A stretch of DNA of 64,000 nucleotides from Boesenbergia rotunda (taxonomy: Eukaryota > Streptophyta > Magnoliopsida > Zingiberales > Zingiberaceae). A program made the translations under genes and the position numbers. Shown in pieces: positions 19,770-32,500 of the stretch. Positions within the stretch are counted from its first letter, which is position 1; each line of letters begins with the position of its first letter. Under the pieces are notes generated by a model, which made no database searches, was not told the origin of the DNA, and saw nothing but the letters and a program-made list of their open reading frames with translations. The stretch spans positions 73,797 to 137,796 of the forward strand of contig JAGFNQ010001620.1 of the NCBI GenBank assembly GCA_024364735.1. Direction: 5' to 3'.

Positions 19770-22690
19770 AATGATCCCCTTCCGCCGATCTCCGATCGCT
19801 AAACCTTTCTTCTCCTATTGCCCGCGAGATCCCTCGGTTTCCTTTCTATTCCCCGCCTCTGTCGCCCTCGGGAACCCTAATCCGACATCCCAGGTCCGGA
19901 TCCCTGCGTTCTACTTCGTCAGGTGCTGTGCGGATGGCGAGCGGCAACGTGGATCTGCCGGACGATCTCTTCATCTCGAAGCCGATTGAGGAGGTCTGGG
20001 CTGGGAGAGGTGGGTCCCTGAAGGCTCCTTTGTTTTTTAGCTTTCCTGATATTTTTTATCGTGTTCCGTGCTTGTTCGAATTGGTCGATCGATCCACATT
20101 CCGCTTCGGTTTCTTACCTCCAGCCGGAAGTGTGCGTTTAGGGTAGGTTTTGTTTTTCTTTTTCTTTTTATTTTTTAAATTTTCTTGGTTGTAAAATGTT
20201 ACTGCTTCTGTGCATAGTTGATCTAGTGTGTTTTATCGAGTATTCAGGACCAAAATAAGAAGAGTTACTTCTTTGACCAACTTTCTCACTGCAGTTTGGA
20301 ATAACTTTTCTATTATATGAGATGCCTGATGAATCTATATTACCGACTGCTAATTGCATCTGCTAGGACATGTAAGCCGAGAGTTAATAATTTATGCCTA
20401 GTTTTTGAAGTTGGTCAGCATAGACTCTAGTATGCATATTTGAAATATTGTGTGTGTTTTTGCCATTATTAAATACCTGCTTCTTCTAGTATGAGTTTGA
20501 TCATGGAAATTAATGCACAATACCTACAAAATCTTGTGCAAGTATTAATTGTTCTTCATATTTAAATTATATGTACTTAATTTTAGTAACTGTTAAGATA
20601 GTGACAATATGGTTTTCTTATTCGGAGCAGATCTTCTTCCTCAGGGGAGGGTACTTGGCATCATAGCAGGATTAGATTGTTAATGGCCATCCTACATGGT
20701 TGGCTGAACATATCTAATTTAGGTCAAAACATTTATGCTCATTGCAGAAAGTATGGTTATCCAAACAGTTTTGTTTATGTCACTTCATGATACACAATTG
20801 TGTTTCCATAGTAGCTCTTCTTCAGGCCTCTTCACAGTGTCCCTTTTAGTATGTTTGCCTCATTGCCATTATGTTGGTAAGTTAGTGTGCAACGTTTGCA
20901 TTTTGCTTCCCAGATGGTATCAATTGCATAGGACTTCATATGCTTCTTTCAACCCAGAAATTCCAGTATCTCTATGATTGATGCTTAGATAAGAACCTTT
21001 TGTTTCATAGAATCATTCTTCGCTGAAGTTTTCTATTGTTACGGCTTTCTTGTTTTCTGGTATCTGCATTTCTATTTTTTTGACCCAATTTTAATTCTAT
21101 CACTAAAACTTAATGTATTTTATGTTGCATGTTGCAGATCAGGTGAATCCAGAAAATAGCATTCCTCTGTCTCCCCAGTGGCTATATGCTAAACCTGGTG
21201 ACCGCAAGGTTGGCTTTTTGATTACTTTGGTAGTATCACCATTACTTTACATGGCAGTCACTGATTTTTTATTCCTGGGATCATATTTGTTTTTATTGTA
21301 TTCTATGCCAAATCAATCATTTTTTAAGACTTACGTATCTTACTTTTTGGTTGTATGAAACTTAATCTAATCCTTTGAATCTTTAGTGGTTGCATGAAGG
21401 ATGTCAATCTAAAGAATCTTGTAAATAACATGTTTTGTATGTTTACTTAACAGAAACGTCATTAATTGGATAAAATCTTTTTGAGTAGAGTGCTAAAGGT
21501 TCTTTCCGCTTTTGGCTGATCATCATGCACTATTTCATCTGGAAGAAAATTTTTATAAGTGACTTGTAAGGCAAAATGCATTTTAGCAATTTAATTTTGG
21601 TTGCTAGTAAAGACTAATAAGTTGGTGTTGTTGCATATGGATATTAAAATTTGTGTGGTTGATTGGAAATGACACAAATAGAAGCACTATGAACACCATC
21701 ATGGTCATAGAAACATTGACATTCTGCCTAAAACCCGTATGATTATCTAGTTCTGCAGTTACTATGGTATAATGAGGGAAAGACATCTCCCTCATCTAGG
21801 AGAAGTATGAGCATGTTCAATGATAGTTTGGTTGTCAAAATTCTGGTTTGATTAATAGTGGTTTAAGGACAGTTAAATGAGACTTAAAAATACTCAAAAT
21901 ATCTAAAAAAGCTTCTCTCTTGAATTAATTAAATCTGGAAAAAATCATTGCTAGAATAAGACAGGTTTTTATAATGGGGTTCCATCACTTATATTAGGTG
22001 TTAATTGGAGATCTTTCCACCAGTTCTCCTTTTTGGTGAACTTTGGTACGTTGAGGTTTGTTAATTTTTTTTAACCTGTGTTGTATTTCTTTTAATCTTG
22101 AACTGGTTATAATAAAATTTTTTAACTGTCTAAAATCAATTTTATGTTTATGATCTTATAGTAGTAATAGTCAGGATATTGAATTATGATCAAGTGCACT
22201 GGAATCTAGAAATGTATTAGAAACCCATGCTATTGGTTTTTGTAGTTGGATTTATAAATTTAGTAACTCTTGTAGCTCTGATTTCTTCTTATTTATAAAG
22301 TGGTCCAACTGAGTACTCTGCTAAACCATGTTGCTTTTTTGGTCTTTTGATAAAATATCGGATTGTTAATATGCCATATCAAATGTTGGGACTTACACCG
22401 CTGGATGCCAACACAGATGGTGTTACCTACTATATCTTGTTTCCAAAAATCTCATATCATCCGTGCATCATTCTAATTCTTTTCATGGCGGTGTTAAATA
22501 ACAAAATATATCTAACACGTGCTCCAAGCCAAGTATTTCTGGGATATTTTAATGATTTAAAGATCCATGTAGTGCAATTTATAGCTTGATGAGGGGCCAA
22601 GATTGCACTTTTAGATGGTTTAGCATTGTAATTGTTTACTTTATTCTCATAATAAGTATTTTCACTTGCAAATCATTCTAGGATATAGGC
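19770..22690 (+). pseudogene. Truncated duplicate of the 5' part of the EXA1-like GYF gene
   Basis: This block is a near copy of 29436-32476. It keeps 5' leader sequence, an intact exon 1 (19934-20009, MASGNVDLPDDLF..) and an intact exon 2 (21138-21208, ..NPENSIPLSPQWLYAKPGD) with good splice sites, plus introns 1 and 2 up to CATTCTAGGATATAGGC. It stops about 30 bp before where exon 3 would begin. All downstream domains (eIF4E-binding motif, GYF, C-terminus) are absent. If transcribed it could only give a short peptide or a chimeric transcript. Exon 1 has Ile where the intact gene has Gly (KPIEE/KPGEE). Confidence 0.88.
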
Positions 22691-23169
22691 ATGCACTGCA
22701 ATTTGTAGCAAAACTTTCTTCTATATTGTCAGATAACTACAAACACGAAAGTCAACTCTTCAAGTTGACTTCTTCAAATCCAAATCCAATGAGCAAACCA
22801 TCGTTGAAATCTCAATATGTAACTTTGAAGATTCAATCTGCAGATTAAACTATCGATAAATCAACAAATAGTGACAGAGCAGAATCGTTCATCATGCCTA
22901 CCACATGCACAACCACTCCCACCCACCCCACAATTCTTAATTTATATGAAAACAGCTTGAATGATTCAAAGCCCGCAAACGCATGCAAAGATGTTCTTAC
23001 TTTTTTTAAATCGTATTTATTGCAGAAATTCAACAGCAAGCATGAATTGGCAGCTGACGGTGTCCAAAGAACTGTAAAAGTCCAACTTTTCAATGCTTTA
23101 ATTGGTTTATGAGAGATCGAATGGCATTCCCAAATAGCAGGGAATTGCCTCTTGTTCTTAGCCTTCTTC
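22691..23169 (+). other. Upstream region of the receptor kinase gene
   Basis: This 480-bp gap lies between the duplicated block and the kinase start codon. It should contain the 5' leader and core promoter of the kinase. I see no decisive TATA box; TTTATATGA at about 22942 is the only candidate. The short repeat TTGCCTCTTGTTCTT occurs just before and just after the start codon (about 23147 and 23178). Confidence 0.4.
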
Positions 23170-26100
23170 ATGAGGACTTGCCTCTTGTTCTTGATCCTTT
23201 CATGTGTCCTTCATGTCGGCTTCGGTGTCACCGATCCTCAAGATGGTAACTTGTTGCCTTGCAGGTGTTTGTCTTATTCCTCAGCTGGTATGTGTAGTTA
23301 ATTCAGTGATGATCATTGCAGCTGCTGCTCTACGATCGATCCTGCAGGACTGGCAAGATGCTCCACCAAGTTGGGGGCAGTCCGACGACCCCTGTGGCAT
23401 GCCTTGGGATGGTGTTGTTTGCCAAAACTCGAGGGTGACTTCGCTGTGAGTACGCTACAAAAGGACCGATGCATCCTCATCATTCGTTGTTCTTCCATCT
23501 GCTTAAAGATCTCTATATCTTCTTAACAGGAGCTTGTCAACTATGGGTATTAAAGGAACGTTGAGCGGAGACATTGGCCAACTCTCAGCCTTGCAATTTT
23601 TGTTAGTTGCTTTTCCTCGAGCTTTACAGTGTTTATCTTATGTCTTATTCATGCGGGTTTCAATCTGATTCCGGATTAACTACTTGATTCAGTTAAGGGA
23701 TACAAAACAAGTCTGAAGTAGTTCAAAACTAGAATTTGCATCCGTACTTGTATTAAAAGCTTGAAGGTTTCGATACACTGATGATGACCTTGATATTGGT
23801 ACAAAGTTGCTAGATATGATGAAAATGTTAGCTATGGACCTTCAACTAGATTTGGATATTGCTAATGACCTTGATATTGGTAGGAAGTTGTAAGATGTGA
23901 TAAATATGTAATTATGGATAGATATATAAGTTTTGTATCAATATCAACTTTCGATTTAAATGATTGATTGTTTGGAAACTTTTGCAATTCATCAAACAGG
24001 ACTTTGTCCTACAATGGTGATCTCGGGGGTTCACTCTCTCCGAATATTGGAAACCTGAAGCAGCTTACCACTTTGTAGGTTCAGTATTTTTCTTGTCCGT
24101 TACTTTCATCAAGCTGATGTTCTTTGAACTGACAAGAGCTCTTTCAATTTTCAGGATCTTGGCTGGTTGCCAATTCAGCGGTCCAATTCCAGAACAATTA
24201 GGCAATTTGGCACAGCTCACTTTCTTGTAAGTCCGGTTGATTACTTACATGCAGTTAGTTTCATCTCGGCTCTATTCTCGATATCTTTACCTTATTTTTC
24301 TGTGTTGTTGTTGCGGGTATAAACTTCAGGGCATTGAACAACAACAGATTTAGTGGTAGTATTCCAGCTTCACTGGGACTTCTATCAAATTTGTCTTGGT
24401 TTGACATCGCAGAGAACCAATTGACAGGATCTCTTCCTGTGTCTACAGACTCAACTCCTGGTCTAGATTTGCTTGTCCATACCAAACACTTGTCAGTATT
24501 ATACTTTCTCGTTTCTTTGCAAAATCGATAAATTATCAATGTGTTTGATTGTGAATTCATGTGGCTCTCAGTCATTTCAACAAGAATCAATTGTCAGGGG
24601 TGCTTCCACCACAACTTTTCAGCTCAGAGATGACATTGCTACACATGTAAATCGCATAATTCTGTAGTCAGACTTCTTAATTCCCTTTGTTTGTGCTTAC
24701 CATAACTGCAAGACATCTGTGCAGCCTATTGGACTCAAATCAATTTGATGGTTCAATTCCATCCACGTTGGGACTGGTTACTTCCCTAGAAGTTCTGTAA
24801 GTTAGATTGATTTGAACACTCGATGTCCCTCATTTGGAACAGAACTTACTTACTAACCAGTTGTCTAGATCACACATAGTTTCTCTGTTTGTATTTGACT
24901 CATTTGAAGTGTTGAAACAATTTGACATTCTTGATATTTTATTGGAACAGTCGACTTGACAATAACAAGTTTGAAGGTGCAGTTCCATCCAACATCAACA
25001 ATCTTACCCGAGTTAGTGAACTGTAAGTTTGCAATCCATACAAATTGTTGAAAATTGCCAAAGGTCAGTTAGAGAACTGACAAACTTGTTCTCATTTCTT
25101 CCAGGAACTTGGCGAATAATCAACTAACTGGTTTGTTGCCCAACCTAACAGGGATGAACCTCCTCAATTATGTGTAAGGAACAATTAGTATCTATCGCCT
25201 CTCATCTACTTTCTCATGCTATTTTTTTTACAATCTGATGGCTTGGCATTTAGGGATCTGAGCAACAACTCTTTCAGTCCTTCAGAAGCTCCAGAGTGGT
25301 TTACAACAATTGAATCTCTAACAACCTTGTGAGCTTCCTTATTGTGTCCACAATGTATCGTGATTTTGTTTTTTCTCCAAGTCTACTGAGCTAACAAGGT
25401 GGATCATTTGCAGAGTCATAGAATCTGGAAGACTTATCGGTCAGGTTCCGGCAGAGCTATTCAGCTTGCCTCAATTGCAACAAGTGTGAGTACTGATTTA
25501 CGTGCTCTTGACTGAATGCCACCTAATGCTGAAACTTTGACACCTTGACAGATTGCTAAGCTATAACGGCTTCAATGGTACACTGAACATGAGCAACAAC
25601 ATTAGCCCACAACTGCAGCTTGTCGATTTCAGAAACAATTCCATCACTGGTTTTGTGGAAACAGGAAACTACCTTAATATCCTAATGTGAGTTCATTCGT
25701 TCAACATGTAAATTTTGCTCATCAAAGGTTCGGTGAGGTCTAAATGTTTGTGTATTTATTGTTTGACAACTACAGACTTTATCAAAATCCATATTGCAAT
25801 TCTGTGCGGACCAGCACTGACCCATCCTGCAATCTCCGGCAACAGGATCCATACTCCACCAGTCTGAGCAAATGTGGTTCTGCAACATGCTCATCTCGAG
25901 ATCAGAAAGTCAATCCTCAGAGTTGTTCTTGTGCCTTTCCAGATCAAGGGCAGATGATCTTTAGAGGACCTTCCTTCCGTGATCTGACAAATTCTACATT
26001 GTTCCAGCTATTGGAGACGAGTCTATGGACTAAACTTGGTCTCACTCCTGGTTATGTGTACATTTCAAATCTCCACTTCAACTCAGATGATTATCTAGAG

Positions 26101-28117
26101 TTGGACTTGGCCCTCTTCCCGTCATCGGGAATGTTCTTCAACCGTTCGGAAATTAGCAGAATTGGGTTTGACCTAAGCAACCAAACCTATAAACCTCCTG
26201 CCATATTTGGACCATACTATTTTCTTGGATCACCGTACCCGTTCTCAGGTATCTGATGAATTTTTTGAGAGTCAAAACTTTTAACTTGCCTTATTTGGAT
26301 CTTGACCTAACACATCTTTCAGGCGAGAGTGGGACTGGAGGAGGAAAGACAAATACAGGTGTTATTGTTGGAGTTGCTGTTGGCTGTGTTATTCTTGTTG
26401 TTGTACTTGTTTGTGTCGGGGTTTATGCTTTACTGCAGAAGAAAAAAGCTAAAAGAGCTCTTGAACAAAGCCGACCTTTCGGTAACTATTTTGTGACTTT
26501 TTTGATCATTCATAAAGGACTCATTGCTTAAGATGAACTCTAGCGGGAATTCAAACTACCATAGCTTCAAGAACATTGCAAATCTGACCATGTCTGAATG
26601 TTGCAGCTACATGGGGTTCTGGTGGTAAAGATGACGGCAGTGCACCACAGCTGAAAGGAGCAAGACGGTTTCCCTTTGATGAAATCAAGAAAATCACCAA
26701 CAATTTCTCTGAAGCTAATGAAATCGGTTCCGGTGGCTATGGAAAGGTAGATCAGTTTACTTCATGTTTGGTTTGCATGAACTTGTAACTTTTTCGATAA
26801 AGCTAATCATGTGACAATTCTCACAATATATATTCTCTTTGGAATTTCTGTTCCATGAACCAAACTAAGGGATACTTTTTCTGTTCCTTTGCTCTATGAA
26901 CCAAAGGTAGTTTTACATTTCAAGCTCACGAAGAGCCGCTCAAACTCCCATAAAATGAACAAAAGAGCAAGTAAATAAGTTTTCTATTTCTTGTCAGGTC
27001 TATAGAGCAATCCTCACAGACGGGCAGATTATTGCGATCAAGAGGGCACAACAAGGATCCATGCAAGGAGCACATGAATTCAAGACCGAGATCGAGTTGC
27101 TTTCCAGAGTTCACCACAAGAATCTCGTAGACCTTGTCGGATTTTGCTTTGAACAGGGAGAACAGATGCTGGTATATGAGTACATTCCGAATGGAACACT
27201 GAGGGAGAACTTGAGTGGTGGGTACCATGTCCAATAAACAAGACTATACTATCCTTTACCTGAATTCTTATAGTTTGTGGATATAAATTGCAGGGAGCCT
27301 CGGCATACGGTTAGATTGGAAGAACAGGCTTAGAATTGCTCTGGGCTCTGCTAGAGGATTAGCCTACCTTCATGAACTGGCTAACCCCCCAATAATTCAC
27401 AGGGATGTCAAATCTCCCAACATCCTTCTCGATGAGAACTTGAACGCAAAGGTTGCCGATTTCGGCCTCTCAAAACTGGTATCTGACAGCGAAAAAGGGC
27501 ACGTCTCAACACAAGTCAAAGGAACGTTGGTGAGAGTTCATCTTGGAATTCTTAATCTTTTTAACTATTCCTCGCATAAAATGAAATCTAGGATTCTCAT
27601 ATGTCGAAATTTGCAGGGTTACTTGGATCCAGAGTACTACATGACACAACAGCTCTCAGAGAAAAGTGATGTTTACAGCTTTGGTGTAGTGATGTTGGAG
27701 CTAATAACAGGCAGGCAGCCCATAGAGAAGGGCAAGTACGTCGTTCGCGAGGTCAGGACTGCAATCAATGGGCGTGATCAAGAGTTCTATGGTCTCAAGA
27801 ACATGGTAGACCCTGTCCTACTTAAAATGGGGCACATTATAGGATTCAGGAGGTACGTTGAATTGGCCATGCAGTGCGTGGACGAAACAGCAACCAACCG
27901 GCCAACCATGAACCAAATTGTGAAGGAGATCGAAACCATAATCCACACTTACGGGCTGAACACGCAGCCAAATTCAGCATCTTCATCGGCTAATGAATTC
28001 GGAGGCGCGCAAGGTGCTCCTCGCTACCATCCTTACAATGGTCACTTGCACAAGAATGAAGAGAGCAGCGACTTCCAATACAGTGGCGCCTACTCTGCAG
28101 CAATTGAACCGAAGTAG
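23170..28117 (+). CDS. LRR receptor-like kinase, subfamily VIII-1 (HPCA1/CARD1 type)
   Basis: Nineteen exons give 959 residues: 23170-23245, 23322-23445, 23530-23601, 24000-24074, 24155-24226, 24330-24491, 24572-24646, 24725-24796, 24951-25022, 25105-25173, 25254-25328, 25414-25485, 25552-25686, 25776-26248, 26323-26481, 26607-26746, 26998-27217, 27294-27529, 27617-28117. All junctions are GT-AG and in phase. A signal peptide (MRTCLLFLILSCVLHVGFG) is followed by an N-cap (DPCGMPWDGVVC), about 12 LRRs mostly one per exon of 72 or 75 nt, and a Cys-rich juxtamembrane region. A TM helix lies near 555-578. The kinase has GSGGYGK 635-641, K656, HRD 750-752 and DFG 770-772. Cysteines C417, C422, C434 and C436 match the paired cysteines described for the Arabidopsis H2O2 sensor HPCA1, so a plasma-membrane peroxide or quinone sensing role is likely by homology. 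All catalytic residues are intact. Other VIII-1 members are possible orthologues. Confidence 0.93.
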
Positions 28118-29435
28118 CGGGAATATCGTGCTTTGTTTTAAGGTTCCGTGATTTTGTTTGATTTTGATGGATTAAGTTGTTGAATTGAATTCGTGTAAAT
28201 TGCTTGCCTTTGTGAGGTATGTTTATGCTGTGTGTGATTCTTACTTTCGAGAAAGTAAAAAATGATGGCTAATATACATAAGCGATGAGGAGGATCTAGT
28301 TGGGTGCGACAAAGAAGGCTCGACTCATAGCAACAACAATATACGTGGGTTTTAAAATCTAGATCTCTTGTTATGCTATTTTTTTTAAATTTTTTAATAC
28401 ATTTTACTAAACCGAGGAAATTTTAGTCATGTACTAAATTTTTATAATTTAAAAAATATATATCATATTTTTGTTATACCTGTTTTTTAATATTAAGTTT
28501 TTATGCTTATAGAAGTTTTCTTAATGTATTCGTACTTTTTGACTTTAAATTTGATAGCATAAATTGAAAATAATAAATTTTTATTAAAATCTAGATGTCA
28601 TACTTCTTATTATAAAATCTAAGATATTTGTAAAGGTTCAAAAAATTTGTCATAGATTTATTATATTAATCAACAATACCATCAATGGATTTTTAGAATT
28701 ATTTATTAGAAAAATATCAAACGAAATTGATTAATGGACTTACAAAATTACAGCTTATTCCAAATTAAAATTAATGTACTTTTGCAAATCTTTTTTTATT
28801 TATCCATATCCATATATCTGAATTTAATTGTATTAATTGAAAATAGTAAATTTTTTATCCGTTAAAAAAACTTTGAATGTGAAAAATAAAAAATCAATTA
28901 TGAAAATATTAGAAGGCTATGACAAAAATGTGATATGTATTTTAAAAATTATAAAAAATAAGTAATAAAATGGATAATATTGAAACTTTCTCGTCGCGGT
29001 TCATATAATTGTCATTTTTTTTTCCTATTGTAGGGTTCTATAATTGCCCGTTTTTTTTTCCTATTGTAGTCGACTTTTTTACTTTGAGTTTGTTGGCACT
29101 TTGATGAGCTCAATCTCTCCTTCCTACTCCTATAAATTTTAAAATTATAAAATTTAAAATTCGGTGGACTTTGTGGCAATTTTAAAATTTTGACTGTATT
29201 TTTGTAAATAAAGTTAAATATCGGTGGCTGAAAAGAAAAGAAAATGTCCCCATTTATTATATATTATTTTTCTGTATTTTTTTCCTGAAATGAAATGCAA
29301 TAAAAGGCCTACTTTCTATCTTCTTCCCATCGCGCTCGTTCTGTTGCTCTGGCCTTCGGCGCTCTTCGGCAATCTCGTCTTCCACTCCTTTAGCCTCCCT
29401 TTGTGATCGCTCATCGGACCTTTTCCATACTCGAT
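28118..29435. other. Intergenic region between kinase and GYF gene
   Basis: This AT-rich 1.3 kb contains the kinase 3' flank and the promoter of the GYF gene. A 36-bp unit with TTTTTTTTTCCTATTGTAG is tandemly duplicated at about 29013-29070. No gene is visible. The duplicated block upstream of the kinase does not include this sequence, so the truncated copy lacks the native promoter. Confidence 0.55.
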
Positions 29436-29599
29436 CTCGATCCCCTTCCGCCGATCTCCGATCCCAAAATCTTTCTTCTCCTATTGCCCTCGAGATCCCT
29501 CGCTTTCCTTTCGATTCCCCGCCGCTGTCGCCCTCGGGAACCCTAATCCGACCTCCCAGGTTCGGATCCCTGCGTGCTACTTCATCAGGTGCTGTACGG

Positions 29600-32500
29600 A
29601 TGGCGAGCGGCAACGTGGATCTGCCGGACGATCTCTTCATCTCGAAGCCGGGCGAGGAGGTCTGGGCCGGGCGTGGTGGGTCCCTGAACGCTCCTTTGTT
29701 TTAGCTTTCCTGGTTTTTTCATCGCGTCCCGTTCTTGTTCGAATTGGTGGATCGATCCACGCGCTTCGGTTTTCAGCCGGAAGTGTGCTTTTAGGGTTTT
29801 TGTTTTTGTTGTTTATTTTAAATTTTCTGGGCTGTAAAATTTTACTGCTTCTGTGCATCGTTGATTTTGCTTGTTTTATCGAGTATTCAGGAACAAAATA
29901 AGAAGAGTTACTTCTTTGAGCAACATTCTTACTGCAGTTTTAATAACTTTTCTATTATATGAGATGCCTGATGAATCTATACTACCGACTGCTAATTGCA
30001 TCTGCTAGAACCTGTAAGCTGAGAGTTAACAGTTTATGCCTAGTTTTTTACGTTGGTCAGCATAGACTCTAGTATACATATTTAAAATATAGTTTTTTTT
30101 CTATTCGTAAATTCTACAAAAAGAAATGAATGTATTTATTGGATCCGGTACTTTTCCCTTGTCAGGCTCTCTTATTAATGGAAATGGTGAAGAAAATAGT
30201 CATGGATCTTATGAGATTTCATATACCTGCTTCTTCTTGGTTGAGTTTATCATGGAAATTTATGCATAATACATACAAAATCTTGTGCAAGTATTAGTTG
30301 TTCTTCGTATTTAAATTATATGTACTTAATTTTAGTAACTGTTAAGATAGTGGTAATATGGTTTACTTATTCGGAGCAGATCTTCTTCCTCAGGGGAGGG
30401 TACTTGGCATCATAACAGGATTAGATTGTTAATGGCCATCCTACATGGTTGGCTGAACATATCTAATTTAGGTCAAAACATTTATGCTCATTGCAGGAAG
30501 TATGGTTATCCAAACAGTTTTGTTTATGTCACTTCACGATACACAATTGTGTTTCCATAGTAGCTCTTCTTCAGGCCTCTTGACAGTGTCCCTTTTAGTA
30601 TGTTTGTCTCATTGTCATTATGTTGGTAAGTTAGTGTGCAACGTTTGCATTTTGCTTCCCAGATGGTGTCAATTGCATAGGACTTCATATGCTTCTTTCA
30701 ACCCAGAAATTCCAGTATCTCTATGATTGATGCTTAGATAAGAACCTTTTGTTTCATAGAATCCTTCTTCGCTGAAGTTTTCTATTGTTACGGCTTTCTT
30801 GTTTTCTGGTATTTGCATTTCTATTTTTTTGACCCAATTTTAATTCTATCCCTATAAACTTAATGTATTTTATGTTGCATGTTGCAGATCAGGTGAATCC
30901 AGAAAATAGCATTCCTCTGTCTCCCCAGTGGCTATATGCTAAACCTGGTGACAGCAAGGTTGGCTTTTTGATTACTTTGGTAGTATCAACATTCCTTTAC
31001 ATGACAGTCACTGATTTTGTATTCCGGGGATCATATTTATTTTTATTGTATTCTATGCCAATTCAATCATTTTTTTATGATTTATGTTTCTTACTTTTTG
31101 GTTGTTTGAAACTTTAATCTAATCCTTTGAATCTTTAGTGGTTGTATGAAGGATGTCAATCCAAAGAATCTTGTAAATTTTTTTTGGTATGTTTGCTCAA
31201 CAGAAACACCACTAATTGAATAAAATCTTTTGTGTAGAGTGCTAAAGGTTGTTTCCTCTTCTGGCTGATCGTCATGCACTATCTGGTCTGGAAGAAAATT
31301 TTATAAGTTACTTGTGAAGCAAAATGCATTTTAGCAATTTAATTTTGATTGCTAAGAAAGACTAATAAGTTGGTGTTGTTGAATTTGGACATTAAAATTT
31401 GTGTGGTTAATTAGAAATGACACAAATGGAAGCACTATGAACACGGTCATGGTGGTAGAAGCATTTCTATTCTGCCTAAAACCTGTACAATTACCTAGTA
31501 CTGCAGTTACTATGGTAGAATGAGGGAAAGGCATCTCCCTCGTCTAGGAGTAGTTTGAGCATGTTCAATGGTAGTTCAGTTGTTAAAATTCTGGTTTGAT
31601 TAATAGTGGCTTAAGGACAGTTAAATGAGGCTTAAAAATACTCAAAATATCTAAAAACCCAATGCTCTTGAATTAATTAAAACTGGAAAAAATCATTGCT
31701 AGAATAAGACATGTCTTTATAATGGGGATCCATCATTTATATTAGGTGTTACTTGGAGATTTTTCCACCTGCTCTCCTTTTTGGTGAAATTTGGTACGTT
31801 GAGGTTTGTTAATTTTTTTTTTAGCCTGTGTTGTATTTCTTCTTATCTTGAAGTGGTTATAATTAAAATTTTGAACCGTCAGAAATCAATTTATGTTTAT
31901 TATCTTATAGTAGTAATAGTCAGGATATTGAATTATGATTAAGTGGTCTGGAATCCAGAAATGTATTAGAAACCCATGCTATTGGTTTTTGTAGTTGGAT
32001 TTAATAATTTAGTAACTCTACTATTGCTCTGATTTCTTCTTTTTATAAAGTGGTCCAGATTGAGCACTTAGCACTCTGCTAAACGACGTTGTTTTTTGTT
32101 TGTTTACTTTTGATAAAATATCAGATTGCTAGTGTTCCATATCGCATGTTGGGACTTACACCACTTGATGATGACACTGATGTTGTTACTCCTATATCTT
32201 GTTTCAAAAAAAAACTCATATATAGCATAGCTCGTCAACATTCATATCTTCATCCGTGCATCATTCTAATTCTTTTCATGATGGTGTTAAATAACAAAAT
32301 ATATCTAACACATGCTCCAAGCAAGTATTTCTGGGATATTTTATTGATTTAAATATCCACGTAGTGCAATTTGTAGGCTAAGATTGCACTTTTAGATGGT
32401 TTAGCTTTATAATTGTTTGCTTTATTCTTATAATAAGAGTATTTTCACTTGCAAATCATTCTAGGATATAGGCTTATATATACCTGATACTGAATTTATT

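Noticed and set aside
23204..23449. Alternative start MSFMSASVSP for the receptor kinase
   Set aside because: It reads through the first intron in another frame. ATG 23170 gives a clean signal peptide and splices in phase into DPQDAAALRS.
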